Assembly (NCBI RefSeq): GCF_002959895.1
Contig: NZ_PPDD01000009.1
Coordinates: 172,258 to 236,257 of the forward strand
DNA length: 64,000 nt
Direction of reading: 5' to 3'
Source of the DNA: Veillonella infantium
Lineage (GTDB): Bacteria; Bacillota; Negativicutes; Veillonellales; Veillonellaceae
Positions 53,737 through 62,651 of this stretch are shown here, piece after piece (positions within the stretch are counted from its first letter, which is position 1; every line of letters starts with the position of its first letter). Below the pieces are notes generated by a model that saw only the letters and a list, made by a program, of their open reading frames with translations, searched no databases and was not told the DNA's origin. The position numbers and the translations under genes are program-made.

Positions 53737-54195
53737 TTAATTATTTACTGTTATAAATCCTTCAGTCCATCCCCTTAAATTAAGAGTGATAGTAGCTATT
53801 CCCAAATTCTCTATGCCATATACTTTAAATATATCCCAAGTTTTATACCACTCTAATGCATTCTCAGCATATTTTAAAGTACTAAATAAACCTATGTATC
53901 CTGAACATGTATAATAATCATCTATATCATAATCATACCAAACACCATAGATTTTGTTGTTTATTATTTCATAACTAACTTCATTACCTATATGAGCACA
54001 ATCATTTAAATAGTGAGTTGTTATAGAAAAGGAATCATCATTTAATTCAGAAAACCCAACTAATTTTTTAGACTCAGCTAATGTCGATTCAGCTAATGAA
54101 ATATCCGAAAAAAATCCCAAACCAAAATACTCTGTATAAGGTAACATTTCATTTCTTTTATAGTGTGCTAAAGCTTCATATATAGGAACTCTCAT
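53737..54195 (-). CDS. Hypothetical protein, 152 residues
   Basis: No family recognised. It is a soluble, acidic, aromatic-rich protein (many Tyr, Trp, Asp), with no signal peptide or membrane segment. A patch YDYDIDDYYTCSGYIG (about residues 88-103) is notable. Its size and composition resemble immunity-type proteins of polymorphic toxin systems, but no toxin gene is next to it. It ends at a strong terminator. The ribosome site before the ATG at 54195 is poor. Confidence 0.6.
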   Translation of the reverse strand: MRVPIYEALAHYKRNEMLPYTEYFGLGFFSDISLAESTLAESKKLVGFSELNDDSFSITTHYLNDCAHIGNEVSYEIINNKIYGVWYDYDIDDYYTCSGYIGLFSTLKYAENALEWYKTWDIFKVYGIENLGIATITLNLRGWTEGFITVNN

Positions 54196-54252
54196 AACTA
54201 ACCAACTCGCTGTAATATAAAAAATAATATAAATATGACATTTTAATTATTT

Positions 54253-54462
54253 CTATCTATAATAATCGTCCTCGTAATCGTCTTTATACCGTATTGCATC
54301 TAGATCTGATGGTGACAATACATTCCCCTCTTGATCAACATATTCCCTAAATTCGTTAAAGTATACACCTGGAATATCTGATTCTTCTAACTCAGGAATA
54401 TCCTCGGGCTCAATATCCCAAAATTCTATTTCGACAGATTGATTTTTATGCTTATTTATCAT
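54253..54462 (-). CDS. Small acidic hypothetical protein, 69 residues
   Basis: A 69-residue very acidic protein (clusters such as DIEPEDIPELEESDIPG, residues 16-32, and a DDYEDDYYR end). GGGAG lies ten bases before the ATG. No family recognised. It could be the remaining C-terminal fragment or partner of a larger contact-type protein; that is speculation. AT-rich composition matches its neighbours at 53737 and 54491. Confidence 0.5.
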   Translation of the reverse strand: MINKHKNQSVEIEFWDIEPEDIPELEESDIPGVYFNEFREYVDQEGNVLSPSDLDAIRYKDDYEDDYYR

Positions 54463-54490
54463 TTCCTAACACTCCCTTTATCAGAAAAAT

Positions 54491-54799
54491 TTACTTAAAT
54501 ACAAGAAAATTAACAAAAGTATTGAGTACAATAATAAAGATAATTCGACTATAGATGTTTAATCTACTAATAACATCAGTTAATTTATAAGGCATATTTG
54601 TTTCTTTATTAATCTCATTATTTACGATCTTCTTCAAATAAACCAATTTAAGCATTTCGGATATAGATACTAAGAATAGAACTATAGCAAATATTTTATT
54701 ACTATAATCAGCAAAAATTAAACCTAAATAAATTACTAAAACTTGGAAGATTTGTAAAAATAAAAAAGATTTACTTCTTTTAAAAAGAAGCAGATACAA
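54491..54799 (-). CDS. Small membrane protein, about 102 residues
   Basis: A hydrophobic protein with two or three membrane segments (about residues 13-30, 36-52 and 83-100) and a charged loop (KKIVNNEINKETN) between. The only start in frame before the first helix is a TTG at 54799; there is no clear ribosome site. It overlaps the short frame at 54780-54872, whose reading frame differs by one, so the two may be one gene broken by a frameshift in the run CTTCTTTTTAAAAGAAG. No family recognised. Confidence 0.45.
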   Translation of the reverse strand: MYLLLFKRSKSFLFLQIFQVLVIYLGLIFADYSNKIFAIVLFLVSISEMLKLVYLKKIVNNEINKETNMPYKLTDVISRLNIYSRIIFIIVLNTFVNFLVFK

Positions 54800-54872
54800 A
54801 ATATATTTCTTTTGATTTAGCTAGAACTACTACTGTAATAACAGCCATTAATGTTAAAAAAAGAAAAATCAT
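54780..54872 (-). CDS. Possible 30-residue membrane peptide or broken 5' end of the next gene
   Basis: Starts with ATG at 54872 directly after CGAGGAGAAA, a strong ribosome site, and codes for MIFLFLTLMAVITVVVLAKS followed by ten more residues. The single hydrophobic stretch could be a signal anchor. It ends inside the start of the 102-residue frame. Either an independent peptide or the N-terminus of that protein separated by a frameshift. Confidence 0.4.
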   Translation of the reverse strand: MIFLFLTLMAVITVVVLAKSKEIYFVSASF

Positions 54873-54942
54873 TTTCTCCTCGTAGTATAGTTATAGTGAG
54901 TAATATTATTAATTATTAATTGTATTTTAGCAAAATATTGAA

Positions 54943-54986
54943 AAATAAGCACTATATCACCTTTTTGGTATATAGTGCTTATTTTA
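54943..54986. terminator. Terminator downstream of polC
   Basis: AAATAAGCACTATA (54943-54956) and TATAGTGCTTATTT (54971-54984) form a 14-base stem; it ends the comEA-comEC-holA-polC unit. Confidence 0.88.
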
Positions 54987-55011
54987 TATTTAATGCTTAT
55001 TTTGTAATTTA

Positions 55012-58000
55012 TTATGCCCCAAATAGTGACATTTGTTCGTCTTCAGGTAATTCACCACAGCATTTGAGTTCTTTCATTAAATCAATGATGGTATTAGATA
55101 CTTTACAACGACGTTGCAAGTCTTTTAGAGATGTAAACGGACGTTCTTCTCGTTCAGCTACGATAGCATCAGCTACTGTTTCACCTAAGGAGTCAATAGC
55201 TAGGAATGGCGGTAATAAAGCACCATCTTTAATGCTAAAGCGTCTAGCTTCGGAGTGTTGAATGTCTACATTAACAAAACGATAGCCCCGTTGATACATT
55301 TCCATAGATACTTCTAAGGCGCTCATAAGGTCCTTATCCTTTGGACTGGCACCGCGATCGAGGGCCTTAATACGATTGAACTCAGTCATTTGCGTTTTAA
55401 GGTCACCCGTCATAATGCGCAAATCAAAGGCCTTCGCTCGAATGGAGAAGTATGCTGCATAAAATGCTAATGGATGATATACCTTAAACCAGGCAATGCG
55501 GAAGGCCATCATTACATAGGCTACCGCATGAGCCCGTGGGAATAGATAGGAAATCTTTTTACAAGATTCAATAAACCATTCAGGAATATTGTTTTCCCGC
55601 ATTTCAGCTTCAAATTCCGTCGTAGCTTGACCCTGTTTATTGCGCTTTTCAATGCCCTTCCCTTTACGTACGTTCTCCATTACGAAGAAACTATGCTTTC
55701 GATCCATGCCGCGATGAATTAAGAAGTTCATTACATCATCACGGGTAGAAATAGCTTCGTTCAACTTACAAGTACCATTTTTAATGAGGTCTTGCGCATT
55801 GTCGAGCCATACGTTGGTACCATGAGAGAAACCAGAGATACGAACTAAGTCAGAGAATGTTTGAGGACGAGAGTCTTCAAGCATGCCCCGTACGAACTTC
55901 GTACCACATTCCGGCACAGCCAAGCTAGCTACTTGGTCACCTTGTAATTGTTCAGGCGTTAAACCAATACCCTCTGTAGAGGAGAATAGACTTAATGTAC
56001 GAGGATCATCGAACGGTATAGTTTTAGCATCTATACCAGTCAAATCCTCTAGCATACGAATGATGGTAGGATCATCATGACCAAGAATATCGAGCTTAGT
56101 CATACGACCTTCGATGGAGTGATAGTCAAAGTGTGTTGTTAATACGCCACTTTCCTTCTTGTTCGCCGGATGCTGAATCGGAGTAAAGTGATGCACATCC
56201 ATATCACGCGGACATACCATAATACCACCTGGATGTTGACCAGTAGTATTCTTTACGTTTGTAAAGCCTTTTGCTAGATGTTCAAAGAAACCACTGCGAG
56301 CTTGAATATCTCTAATTTCAGCGTATTTTTTAACATAACCAAAGGCAGTTTTATCCGCGATAGTACCGATTGTACCAGCTTTAAATACATTGTCACGTCC
56401 AAATAGCTCTTCCGTATATTTGTGAGCTTTAGCTTGGTAATCACCAGAGAAGTTAAGGTCGATATCTGGAACCTTATCACCTTCGAAACCAAGGAAGATA
56501 GCAAACGGAATATCATGGCCGTTAGTTTGCAGTGCATGACCGCACTCAGGACAATCTTTACGAGGCAAGTCAAAACCACCTGCGTATTCGCCCTTTTCAA
56601 AGAATTCAGAATGCTTACAATTAGGGCATACATAATGTGGCGGTAATGGATTTACCTCTGTAATTTCAGACATGGTTGCTGCAAAGGAAGAACCTACAGA
56701 ACCACGAGAACCTACAAGATACCCATCATCAAGAGATTTTTTTACTAGTTTATGAGCGATGTAATACAATACACCATAACCATTGGAGATAATACAATCC
56801 AATTCATAGTCTAAACGTTCTTGTACGACACGTGGCAATGGATCACCATAAATGGCTTTCGCATTTCTATAACACATTTCTGTGAAAGCTTCATCGGCGC
56901 CTTCAATCTTTGGAGAATATGTACCGTCTGGAACTGGTTTTATATCTTCAATGCTATCATTGATAGCACGAGTGTTGGTAACAACTATTTCATAAGCTTT
57001 TTCTTCACTTAAATAAGGGAAGGATTCAAGCATTTCATCAGTTGTACGCAAATGTAAATCTGGTTGTTCATCTGCATCTGGATAGCCACAAGCAGTTAAC
57101 ATGATTTCACGATAAATCTTCTCTTCTGGTGTCAAATAATGAACGTCACAAGTAGCACATACAGGTTTGTTTAAGGCCTCACCTAATTCGATAACGGTTT
57201 TGTTCATATCGATAAGGGCTTGCTCATCTGGCATAAGGCCTTTACGAACTAGGAACATATTATTCGTATGTGGCTGAACTTCTAAATAATCATAGAAGGA
57301 TGCAACTTCTAATAACTCTTCCTTGGTGGCGCCGCGAACGATGGATTGCATAAGCTCCCCAGCTTCACAAGCAGAACCAATGATAATGCCTTCACGATGT
57401 TCTTCAATAACGGAACGTGGCAACCGTGGGCGAACCTTGTAATGTTCTAGATGAGAAATGGAAATCATCTTGTACAGATTACGCAAACCTACCATATTCT
57501 TCGCAAGTAAGATAATATGGTATCGTTTATCTTTTTCCTTCTTCTTTTTCTTATCTACAACAGGTTCTTCATCACGAGCTACTGTTTCATCTTCAATAAG
57601 ATAGCCTTCTACACCATAAATAACCTTAACGCCTAACTCCTTACCAAGGGCTTGGGCCTCTGGGAAGGCTTGAACAACGCCGTGGTCTGTAATAGCAACT
57701 GCTGGATGACCCCATTTTTTTATTGTTTTGAATAAATCTTTAACAGATACAAGAGCATCCTTATCACTCATCTTAGTGTGCAAGTGAAGCTCTACACGTG
57801 AGTCTGGACGGTTCTCAGTGCGTTCTACACTAGTCGTTTCCAAAGCTTCAATACTACGAATAGATAGGATGTAGTCTTTATCAAAGCGATCATCAAAGTT
57901 TACGCTACCTTGTACACGAACACGTTGCAAACCTTTTAACTGTTTAAGTAACGCATCCCCTTCTTCAGGACTATTCGTAAACTTGATGAACTTAATACTA

Positions 58001-58800
58001 TTCGTATCATCTACGATGCTGCCGTTAACAATACTTTTACCAGTCTTAGTATCACGTTTATCCAAACCTACAAGTACACCTTCGAAGATGACGCTAGGTG
58101 TATCCAAGGTACCCATAATTTTAGAAGTAACCCCTTCAATTTTAGGCCCTAAAATCATGCCTTCATCAGTAGGAGCATCCTTCGGCGCACGACGAGGATA
58201 TTTACTATCCCCTTCACTACCTTTAGCAGTAGGTTTTGTAGTACTTTTATGTGCAAAACCTTTACTTGCTTTAGGTGTACTGCTCACAGATGCGATAGTA
58301 TCACTATTGTTAGATGCTGCAGCCGTTTGATTAGGCCTAGAAACAACTACAGGGCTATTATTAAAGTAGCCCAGCTCTACAGCTTCTACGAACGGTGCAA
58401 AATCATCATCAAAATCGTCAAATTCATCTTCATGATCATAACCAGCAAAGGATTTACCTCTAGGCGCTTGATTTTTAGCCTCTTCAGCTTCCCGTTGTGC
58501 CTCTGCGGCCTCAATCCATTCACCTGCACCACAGCCACCGCCATAATAGTAGGTATCTAAGCCTTCTCCTGTTTCAGTATCTACCTTCCAGGCGAAACAA
58601 CAAGCTGTATCTGTATTCGTTGGAATATTATCAAAAGAAATATTTTTTTCCTTATACCATGCAGATAATCTTTCACGCAAACTAAGCAATGTAGAAAACG
58701 CAGAGTCTGCTGCTTGTATCGTCACATGTTGGCTATGACAGTTCACATAGAAGGATGATTTTTTATTCTGTTTTGGTACAACACGATAACGTACTTTCAT
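55012..58800 (-). CDS. polC: DNA polymerase III alpha subunit, PolC type, without exonuclease domain
   Basis: A 1262-residue replicative polymerase. In order: a poorly conserved N-terminal region with a low-complexity linker (about 100-215), an OB domain (about 225-325), the PHP domain beginning at RVELHLHTKMSDKDAL (about 335), the zinc motif CPNCKH and CPECGH near 720-755, the palm with the catalytic DIDLNFSGDYQ near 775-785, and the helix-hairpin-helix end. Bacillus PolC (about 1437 residues) has a DnaQ-like 3'-5' exonuclease inserted in the PHP domain; here the insertion point holds only a short lysine-rich linker (DKKKKKEKDKR, near 405), and no DxE exonuclease motif is found. It follows holA by two bases. 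Confidence 0.95.
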   Translation of the reverse strand: MKVRYRVVPKQNKKSSFYVNCHSQHVTIQAADSAFSTLLSLRERLSAWYKEKNISFDNIPTNTDTACCFAWKVDTETGEGLDTYYYGGGCGAGEWIEAAEAQREAEEAKNQAPRGKSFAGYDHEDEFDDFDDDFAPFVEAVELGYFNNSPVVVSRPNQTAAASNNSDTIASVSSTPKASKGFAHKSTTKPTAKGSEGDSKYPRRAPKDAPTDEGMILGPKIEGVTSKIMGTLDTPSVIFEGVLVGLDKRDTKTGKSIVNGSIVDDTNSIKFIKFTNSPEEGDALLKQLKGLQRVRVQGSVNFDDRFDKDYILSIRSIEALETTSVERTENRPDSRVELHLHTKMSDKDALVSVKDLFKTIKKWGHPAVAITDHGVVQAFPEAQALGKELGVKVIYGVEGYLIEDETVARDEEPVVDKKKKKEKDKRYHIILLAKNMVGLRNLYKMISISHLEHYKVRPRLPRSVIEEHREGIIIGSACEAGELMQSIVRGATKEELLEVASFYDYLEVQPHTNNMFLVRKGLMPDEQALIDMNKTVIELGEALNKPVCATCDVHYLTPEEKIYREIMLTACGYPDADEQPDLHLRTTDEMLESFPYLSEEKAYEIVVTNTRAINDSIEDIKPVPDGTYSPKIEGADEAFTEMCYRNAKAIYGDPLPRVVQERLDYELDCIISNGYGVLYYIAHKLVKKSLDDGYLVGSRGSVGSSFAATMSEITEVNPLPPHYVCPNCKHSEFFEKGEYAGGFDLPRKDCPECGHALQTNGHDIPFAIFLGFEGDKVPDIDLNFSGDYQAKAHKYTEELFGRDNVFKAGTIGTIADKTAFGYVKKYAEIRDIQARSGFFEHLAKGFTNVKNTTGQHPGGIMVCPRDMDVHHFTPIQHPANKKESGVLTTHFDYHSIEGRMTKLDILGHDDPTIIRMLEDLTGIDAKTIPFDDPRTLSLFSSTEGIGLTPEQLQGDQVASLAVPECGTKFVRGMLEDSRPQTFSDLVRISGFSHGTNVWLDNAQDLIKNGTCKLNEAISTRDDVMNFLIHRGMDRKHSFFVMENVRKGKGIEKRNKQGQATTEFEAEMRENNIPEWFIESCKKISYLFPRAHAVAYVMMAFRIAWFKVYHPLAFYAAYFSIRAKAFDLRIMTGDLKTQMTEFNRIKALDRGASPKDKDLMSALEVSMEMYQRGYRFVNVDIQHSEARRFSIKDGALLPPFLAIDSLGETVADAIVAEREERPFTSLKDLQRRCKVSNTIIDLMKELKCCGELPEDEQMSLFGA

Positions 58801-58802
58801 TT

Positions 58803-59780
58803 TTATCCCTTATACCCACAATAGGTAATACATAAATCTCTAAATCGCCAAATATCGCCCTTACTGCTACGACTATCTAAAATAATCTCATAGAGCCCTT
58901 TTAATAAAGCTCGCAAGGCCTTAACTGAAATTCTAGGACTTGCTTCGTAAGCCAACTTAATCGGATATGGTTTAAATGACGAATCATGGTCCTTACACAA
59001 GTTTTGTATGGCTTGAACAGACATTCCCGCTTGTCGACATTCACTGACCAGTAGCTGTAAACGTAATTGCCCCTCAATATAGCTCATAGCACGGTCTAAT
59101 TCTTTATAGCCAAACATAAATGGAAATAGTTCCAGCAATGTATCAATATCTCGTTTTAACAGAGCCTCTTTAAAGGTAAAAATATTTTTAGCTCCGTAGT
59201 CACTGCCATTTTCTTCGAGGAATTCTTTGGTAATGACCTTTTCCCCTGTAATTTGTAAAAAATAACGATCAAACTCGGTTCTCATAAAAGAAACTGGTAC
59301 ATCTTGCCACAAATCGATGAGATGAGCTACATATTCCTGTGCATCAGGCGTCATTTTAAAGCCATGAGACGTACAGTACTGACGTATCCACATCACAAGG
59401 TCTGCCCCTTCAAGTCGCTTGCATTGGTGATTTGGTATTTTATCCAGAATCTCTTTATTCTGTTTAATCCGTTTATCAATCATATCATGATAAATCAACA
59501 GAATAGGATTATCTCCATTATATTCCATGATGAGCTCATACAATGGAATCCAAGCATCGCTATTTTTACCGCTTTTACGAATGATAGGCAAATTAACTAA
59601 GCAGAATACCTTTTGATCCCCAAAGAGAGAGTCTTCACAGAGCTTTTCACTTATCTTCTGTGGTCCAGCTTCGTCGTCCAATACTGTCACTGGAAGGTCT
59701 GGATAGGCACTTAAAAATTTGCGTTTTTCTTCTTCAATTAATTGTGGCTCATCGCCATAAATGAGTTGAATATGTGCCAT
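58803..59780 (-). CDS. holA: DNA polymerase III delta subunit
   Basis: A 325-residue clamp-loader subunit with the AAA-like N-terminal domain (IQLIYGDEPQLIEEEKRKF at residues 4-22) and C-terminal helical domain. The ATG at 59780, with GGAGGAA upstream, gives the family start. It sits after comEC as in Bacillus (comEC-yqeN) and directly before polC, joining two replisome subunits. Confidence 0.92.
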   Translation of the reverse strand: MAHIQLIYGDEPQLIEEEKRKFLSAYPDLPVTVLDDEAGPQKISEKLCEDSLFGDQKVFCLVNLPIIRKSGKNSDAWIPLYELIMEYNGDNPILLIYHDMIDKRIKQNKEILDKIPNHQCKRLEGADLVMWIRQYCTSHGFKMTPDAQEYVAHLIDLWQDVPVSFMRTEFDRYFLQITGEKVITKEFLEENGSDYGAKNIFTFKEALLKRDIDTLLELFPFMFGYKELDRAMSYIEGQLRLQLLVSECRQAGMSVQAIQNLCKDHDSSFKPYPIKLAYEASPRISVKALRALLKGLYEIILDSRSSKGDIWRFRDLCITYCGYKG

Positions 59781-59791
59781 AGTTCCTCCTT

Positions 59792-62011
59792 TCACAGATA
59801 CATATCTTCAATATAGCTGTACCCCATTATATACATGTGTTCTGATGAAGGATCCACATCGCGTAACGCACCATGAGGACTTCCAAATAGAACCGTACTA
59901 GTCGGTGAAATACGTCCAATTTCAGCCATTACACTAGACCGACTCGTTATATATAATGATTTAGTCTTATCATTTAATTTTAGATTTTTTTCTCTACTTT
60001 GTCCATTATATACGACGATTTGGTTCATACTATTTTTATATATTGTTTTTGCAGATCCGTTACTATGAAAGTAGTCTACCTTTACAACTTTTGGATTGAC
60101 CCCATATGCTCTTATAGCTTGATTAACAAGCCTTTCATTAGGCGTCGTTTTAATATGGTCTGGCGCATCAATTAATAGATGGGCCCCTTCATGATTAGGT
60201 TCTATGCAAAGTAAAACATTACATTGCTTCATTGGAATATAATGAACTAATGTATCCTGATGATGATGCGTAACATAATAGGAAGCACCAAAGGTTAACA
60301 TCATTAAAGATAATGATATTACTATATGTACAGTATATCTTTTTCTATGCGTCAAAAAATACGTAAATAAACCTAATAGCACATAATATATATAAGCACA
60401 ATAAGGATGCATCATACCAAGCCATAGTAGACTGCCACTACGCCCTAACACATGATTTAAATATAAGGATATTCGCAGTAGTACATCTACTAAAGACCAC
60501 ATTAACGATATAGGAAGTACGTAACTGACTAAAGTACTTACAAATATTAAAACTATGGATATATCTAATAGGGGCGCCACTATACAGGCTGCTAGCAAAC
60601 TAGCAATGCTAATATAATGAAAGTAATAGAGCTGTAACGGCAAAATTAATAATTGTGCGGATACACATAATACTAGTGGTGTTTTTATCCATCTTGGTAA
60701 CCACTGTATCCGCTCATATAAAACCTTTCCCCATATGAGTAAGCCATAAGTTGCTCCAAAGGACAGTTGAAAGCTTACATCAAATAAGGAGAACGGATCA
60801 TATAAGATACCTACAATAGCACATATACATAACGCTTGTTTCGCCTGATAGAGTCGTCCCTTTATATAGGCGACACACATGAGTATACTCATCATCGTAG
60901 CACGCAGAACAGGTGCATCGCCGCCTACAATACCACAATATAAACATGCTACTAGAATACCAATGATAAGACAGGTACGCTTTCGTAACTGTACAAGTCG
61001 TCCAATTCCATATATTAATGCTAATAATAATGCAATATGTGAACCGGATATGGACAAAATATGGATAAGCCCTGTATAGGAGAAAGCCTTCATTTGTTCT
61101 TCTCCGAGCTCACTATAATGTCCACCTAATGCTAACGCTTGACCTAATACCTTTTGTGGTCCTTCTAGATTGTGCCCAATATTCGTATCTATCGATTCCC
61201 GTAATACTCCAGAAATTAATAGGCCTTTCCTATATAGTTTTTCAAAAAGTGTGTCTTTATAGTGGAATATTTGTAAATCTTTGTTACTGGCAGAGCGATA
61301 TATACCATCATAGATACGACCTCTTGTATTTGAGCTCATATATCGGCCTCTAAGATTAATACGACCTTCCTCTTCAATGAGGAACAAGGGCTTTGGTGTA
61401 CCTTCAATAATTGCATATTCTCCTAGTCGTATGGGATAGTTCGTAGTAGATACCTTTGAGTATACCTGCAAACGACCCTGTGCTTTAATATAGTCATTTT
61501 TTGCAGTATCTTTATAGGGATGTAGGCCATGAATATCAATAGTATATTTGTAATACTCCTGTCCATTCAAATTTACTTTTTCAGGAGCATCTACAACCGT
61601 GCAAAGGTATTCCCCTTCTTGTTGTAAATAATATGATGTATAACTATTGAAATCTATAATCCGTAAATCTGTTTGATAATAAGATAAACCAACTAAAACA
61701 AGGACTAAGATGATTAACTTGCTAAGTATATGCCATCTATTAGACGATTGAAATGCTTTGAAAATACCTACAACTATAATAGCTAACCCAATACCGAAGA
61801 TGTATCGCATCTGATTAAGTACTGGATAATACTGACCATAGCCTAATATTGTACCAATAATTATAGAACCCAATATAATATGTGCCCATTGGCTATGCGT
61901 TAAAACCTTACTGTTCCCATTAATATCATTTACATCATGGAAGAGTCCATCATTGTTGCTATCTCGATGACTAAATTGTAATTTTGTCTTTAATCTTCTT
62001 AAATAGGCCAT
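59792..62011 (-). CDS. comEC: ComEC/Rec2 competence channel with degenerate C-terminal domain
   Basis: A 739-residue polytopic membrane protein forming the DNA uptake channel. The N-terminal OB/DUF4131 region (about 40-240) is followed by the competence domain with its hallmarks GLIHILSISGSHIALLL near 316-332 and DAPVLRATMMSILM near 368-381. The C-terminal metallo-beta-lactamase-like domain (about 575-739) has LLIDAPDH where metal enzymes have the LID-G strand, but lacks the following HxHxDH motif (VDYFHSNGS in its place). The ATG at 62011 is preferred to TTG at 62017; it overlaps comEA by 41 bases. Confidence 0.92.
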   Translation of the reverse strand: MAYLRRLKTKLQFSHRDSNNDGLFHDVNDINGNSKVLTHSQWAHIILGSIIIGTILGYGQYYPVLNQMRYIFGIGLAIIVVGIFKAFQSSNRWHILSKLIILVLVLVGLSYYQTDLRIIDFNSYTSYYLQQEGEYLCTVVDAPEKVNLNGQEYYKYTIDIHGLHPYKDTAKNDYIKAQGRLQVYSKVSTTNYPIRLGEYAIIEGTPKPLFLIEEEGRINLRGRYMSSNTRGRIYDGIYRSASNKDLQIFHYKDTLFEKLYRKGLLISGVLRESIDTNIGHNLEGPQKVLGQALALGGHYSELGEEQMKAFSYTGLIHILSISGSHIALLLALIYGIGRLVQLRKRTCLIIGILVACLYCGIVGGDAPVLRATMMSILMCVAYIKGRLYQAKQALCICAIVGILYDPFSLFDVSFQLSFGATYGLLIWGKVLYERIQWLPRWIKTPLVLCVSAQLLILPLQLYYFHYISIASLLAACIVAPLLDISIVLIFVSTLVSYVLPISLMWSLVDVLLRISLYLNHVLGRSGSLLWLGMMHPYCAYIYYVLLGLFTYFLTHRKRYTVHIVISLSLMMLTFGASYYVTHHHQDTLVHYIPMKQCNVLLCIEPNHEGAHLLIDAPDHIKTTPNERLVNQAIRAYGVNPKVVKVDYFHSNGSAKTIYKNSMNQIVVYNGQSREKNLKLNDKTKSLYITSRSSVMAEIGRISPTSTVLFGSPHGALRDVDPSSEHMYIMGYSYIEDMYL

Positions 62012-62540
62012 CACCAATTCCCTTCACCCCCTTGATGCCTTCAACAGATGTAAAGGGACCCTTTTGTGAACGATACTCTTCAATTCTCTTTGCCATAGCA
62101 GGCCCAATGCCGGGCAAAGCATCTAGTTCTTTAGCAGTGGCGGTATTAATATTTATCTTATTACCACGCAATAACGCTTCAGGATTTCCGTGAAAGTTAA
62201 AAACTACGTGGATATGATCTCCTCCAGTCACAGATTTAGCCATATTAATAGACTCTACATCTGCATAGGGTAACAGTCCTCCTGCTAGCTTGATGACATC
62301 TCCTACTGTTGCAGAACTTTCAAGTTCATACAGACCAGGTGAGACTACGGCCCCCGTAATATAAGCAATAGGTTTATTGGATATTTCTGTTACATTTGAT
62401 ATAGAAGAATTTCCATCTACTGCCCCGTCAGAAAGGACAGAATCGCTTTCATCTGTTATAATAGGCCATAGGAAATAAATTCCTACCAAAACACATAGGA
62501 TTAATACAATTATCATATACGGCTTCAATTTATATTTCAT
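61971..62540 (-). CDS. comEA: ComEA DNA receptor
   Basis: A 189-residue membrane-anchored DNA-binding protein: a hydrophobic anchor (about residues 8-26), a linker, an SLBB domain (about 55-115, AYITGAVVSPGLYEL) and a helix-hairpin-helix pair (NINTATAKELDALPGIGPAMA near 127-147 and IKGVKGIGDGLFKKI). It binds incoming double-stranded DNA. AGGAGGTG precedes the ATG. It starts the comEA-comEC-holA-polC unit. Confidence 0.94.
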   Translation of the reverse strand: MKYKLKPYMIIVLILCVLVGIYFLWPIITDESDSVLSDGAVDGNSSISNVTEISNKPIAYITGAVVSPGLYELESSATVGDVIKLAGGLLPYADVESINMAKSVTGGDHIHVVFNFHGNPEALLRGNKININTATAKELDALPGIGPAMAKRIEEYRSQKGPFTSVEGIKGVKGIGDGLFKKIKDKITI

Positions 62541-62578
62541 AGTGCACCTCCTACTGAAGGATTTCCCTATAAAATAGT

Positions 62579-62622
62579 AAAGTCCTATCGTTGACTCTAT
62601 TAGTCACATATGCAGGACTTTT
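62579..62622 (+). promoter_or_regulatory. Two-part hairpin upstream of the aminopeptidase gene
   Basis: AAAGTCCT (62579-62586) pairs with AGGACTTT (62614-62621); within the loop TGACT (62592-62596) pairs with AGTCA (62602-62606). A T run follows and TATAAT lies at 62622-62627. It could be an attenuator in a leader or an operator around a promoter. There is no plus-strand gene upstream that needs a terminator here. Confidence 0.5.
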
Positions 62623-62651
62623 ATAATTGATGTCGAATAAAAGGAGAATTT

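Noticed and set aside
58249..58685. Two plus-strand frames of 62 and 103 codons opposite the start of polC
   Set aside because: They are antisense to a clearly coding, conserved gene and arise from its codon pattern; no ribosome sites.
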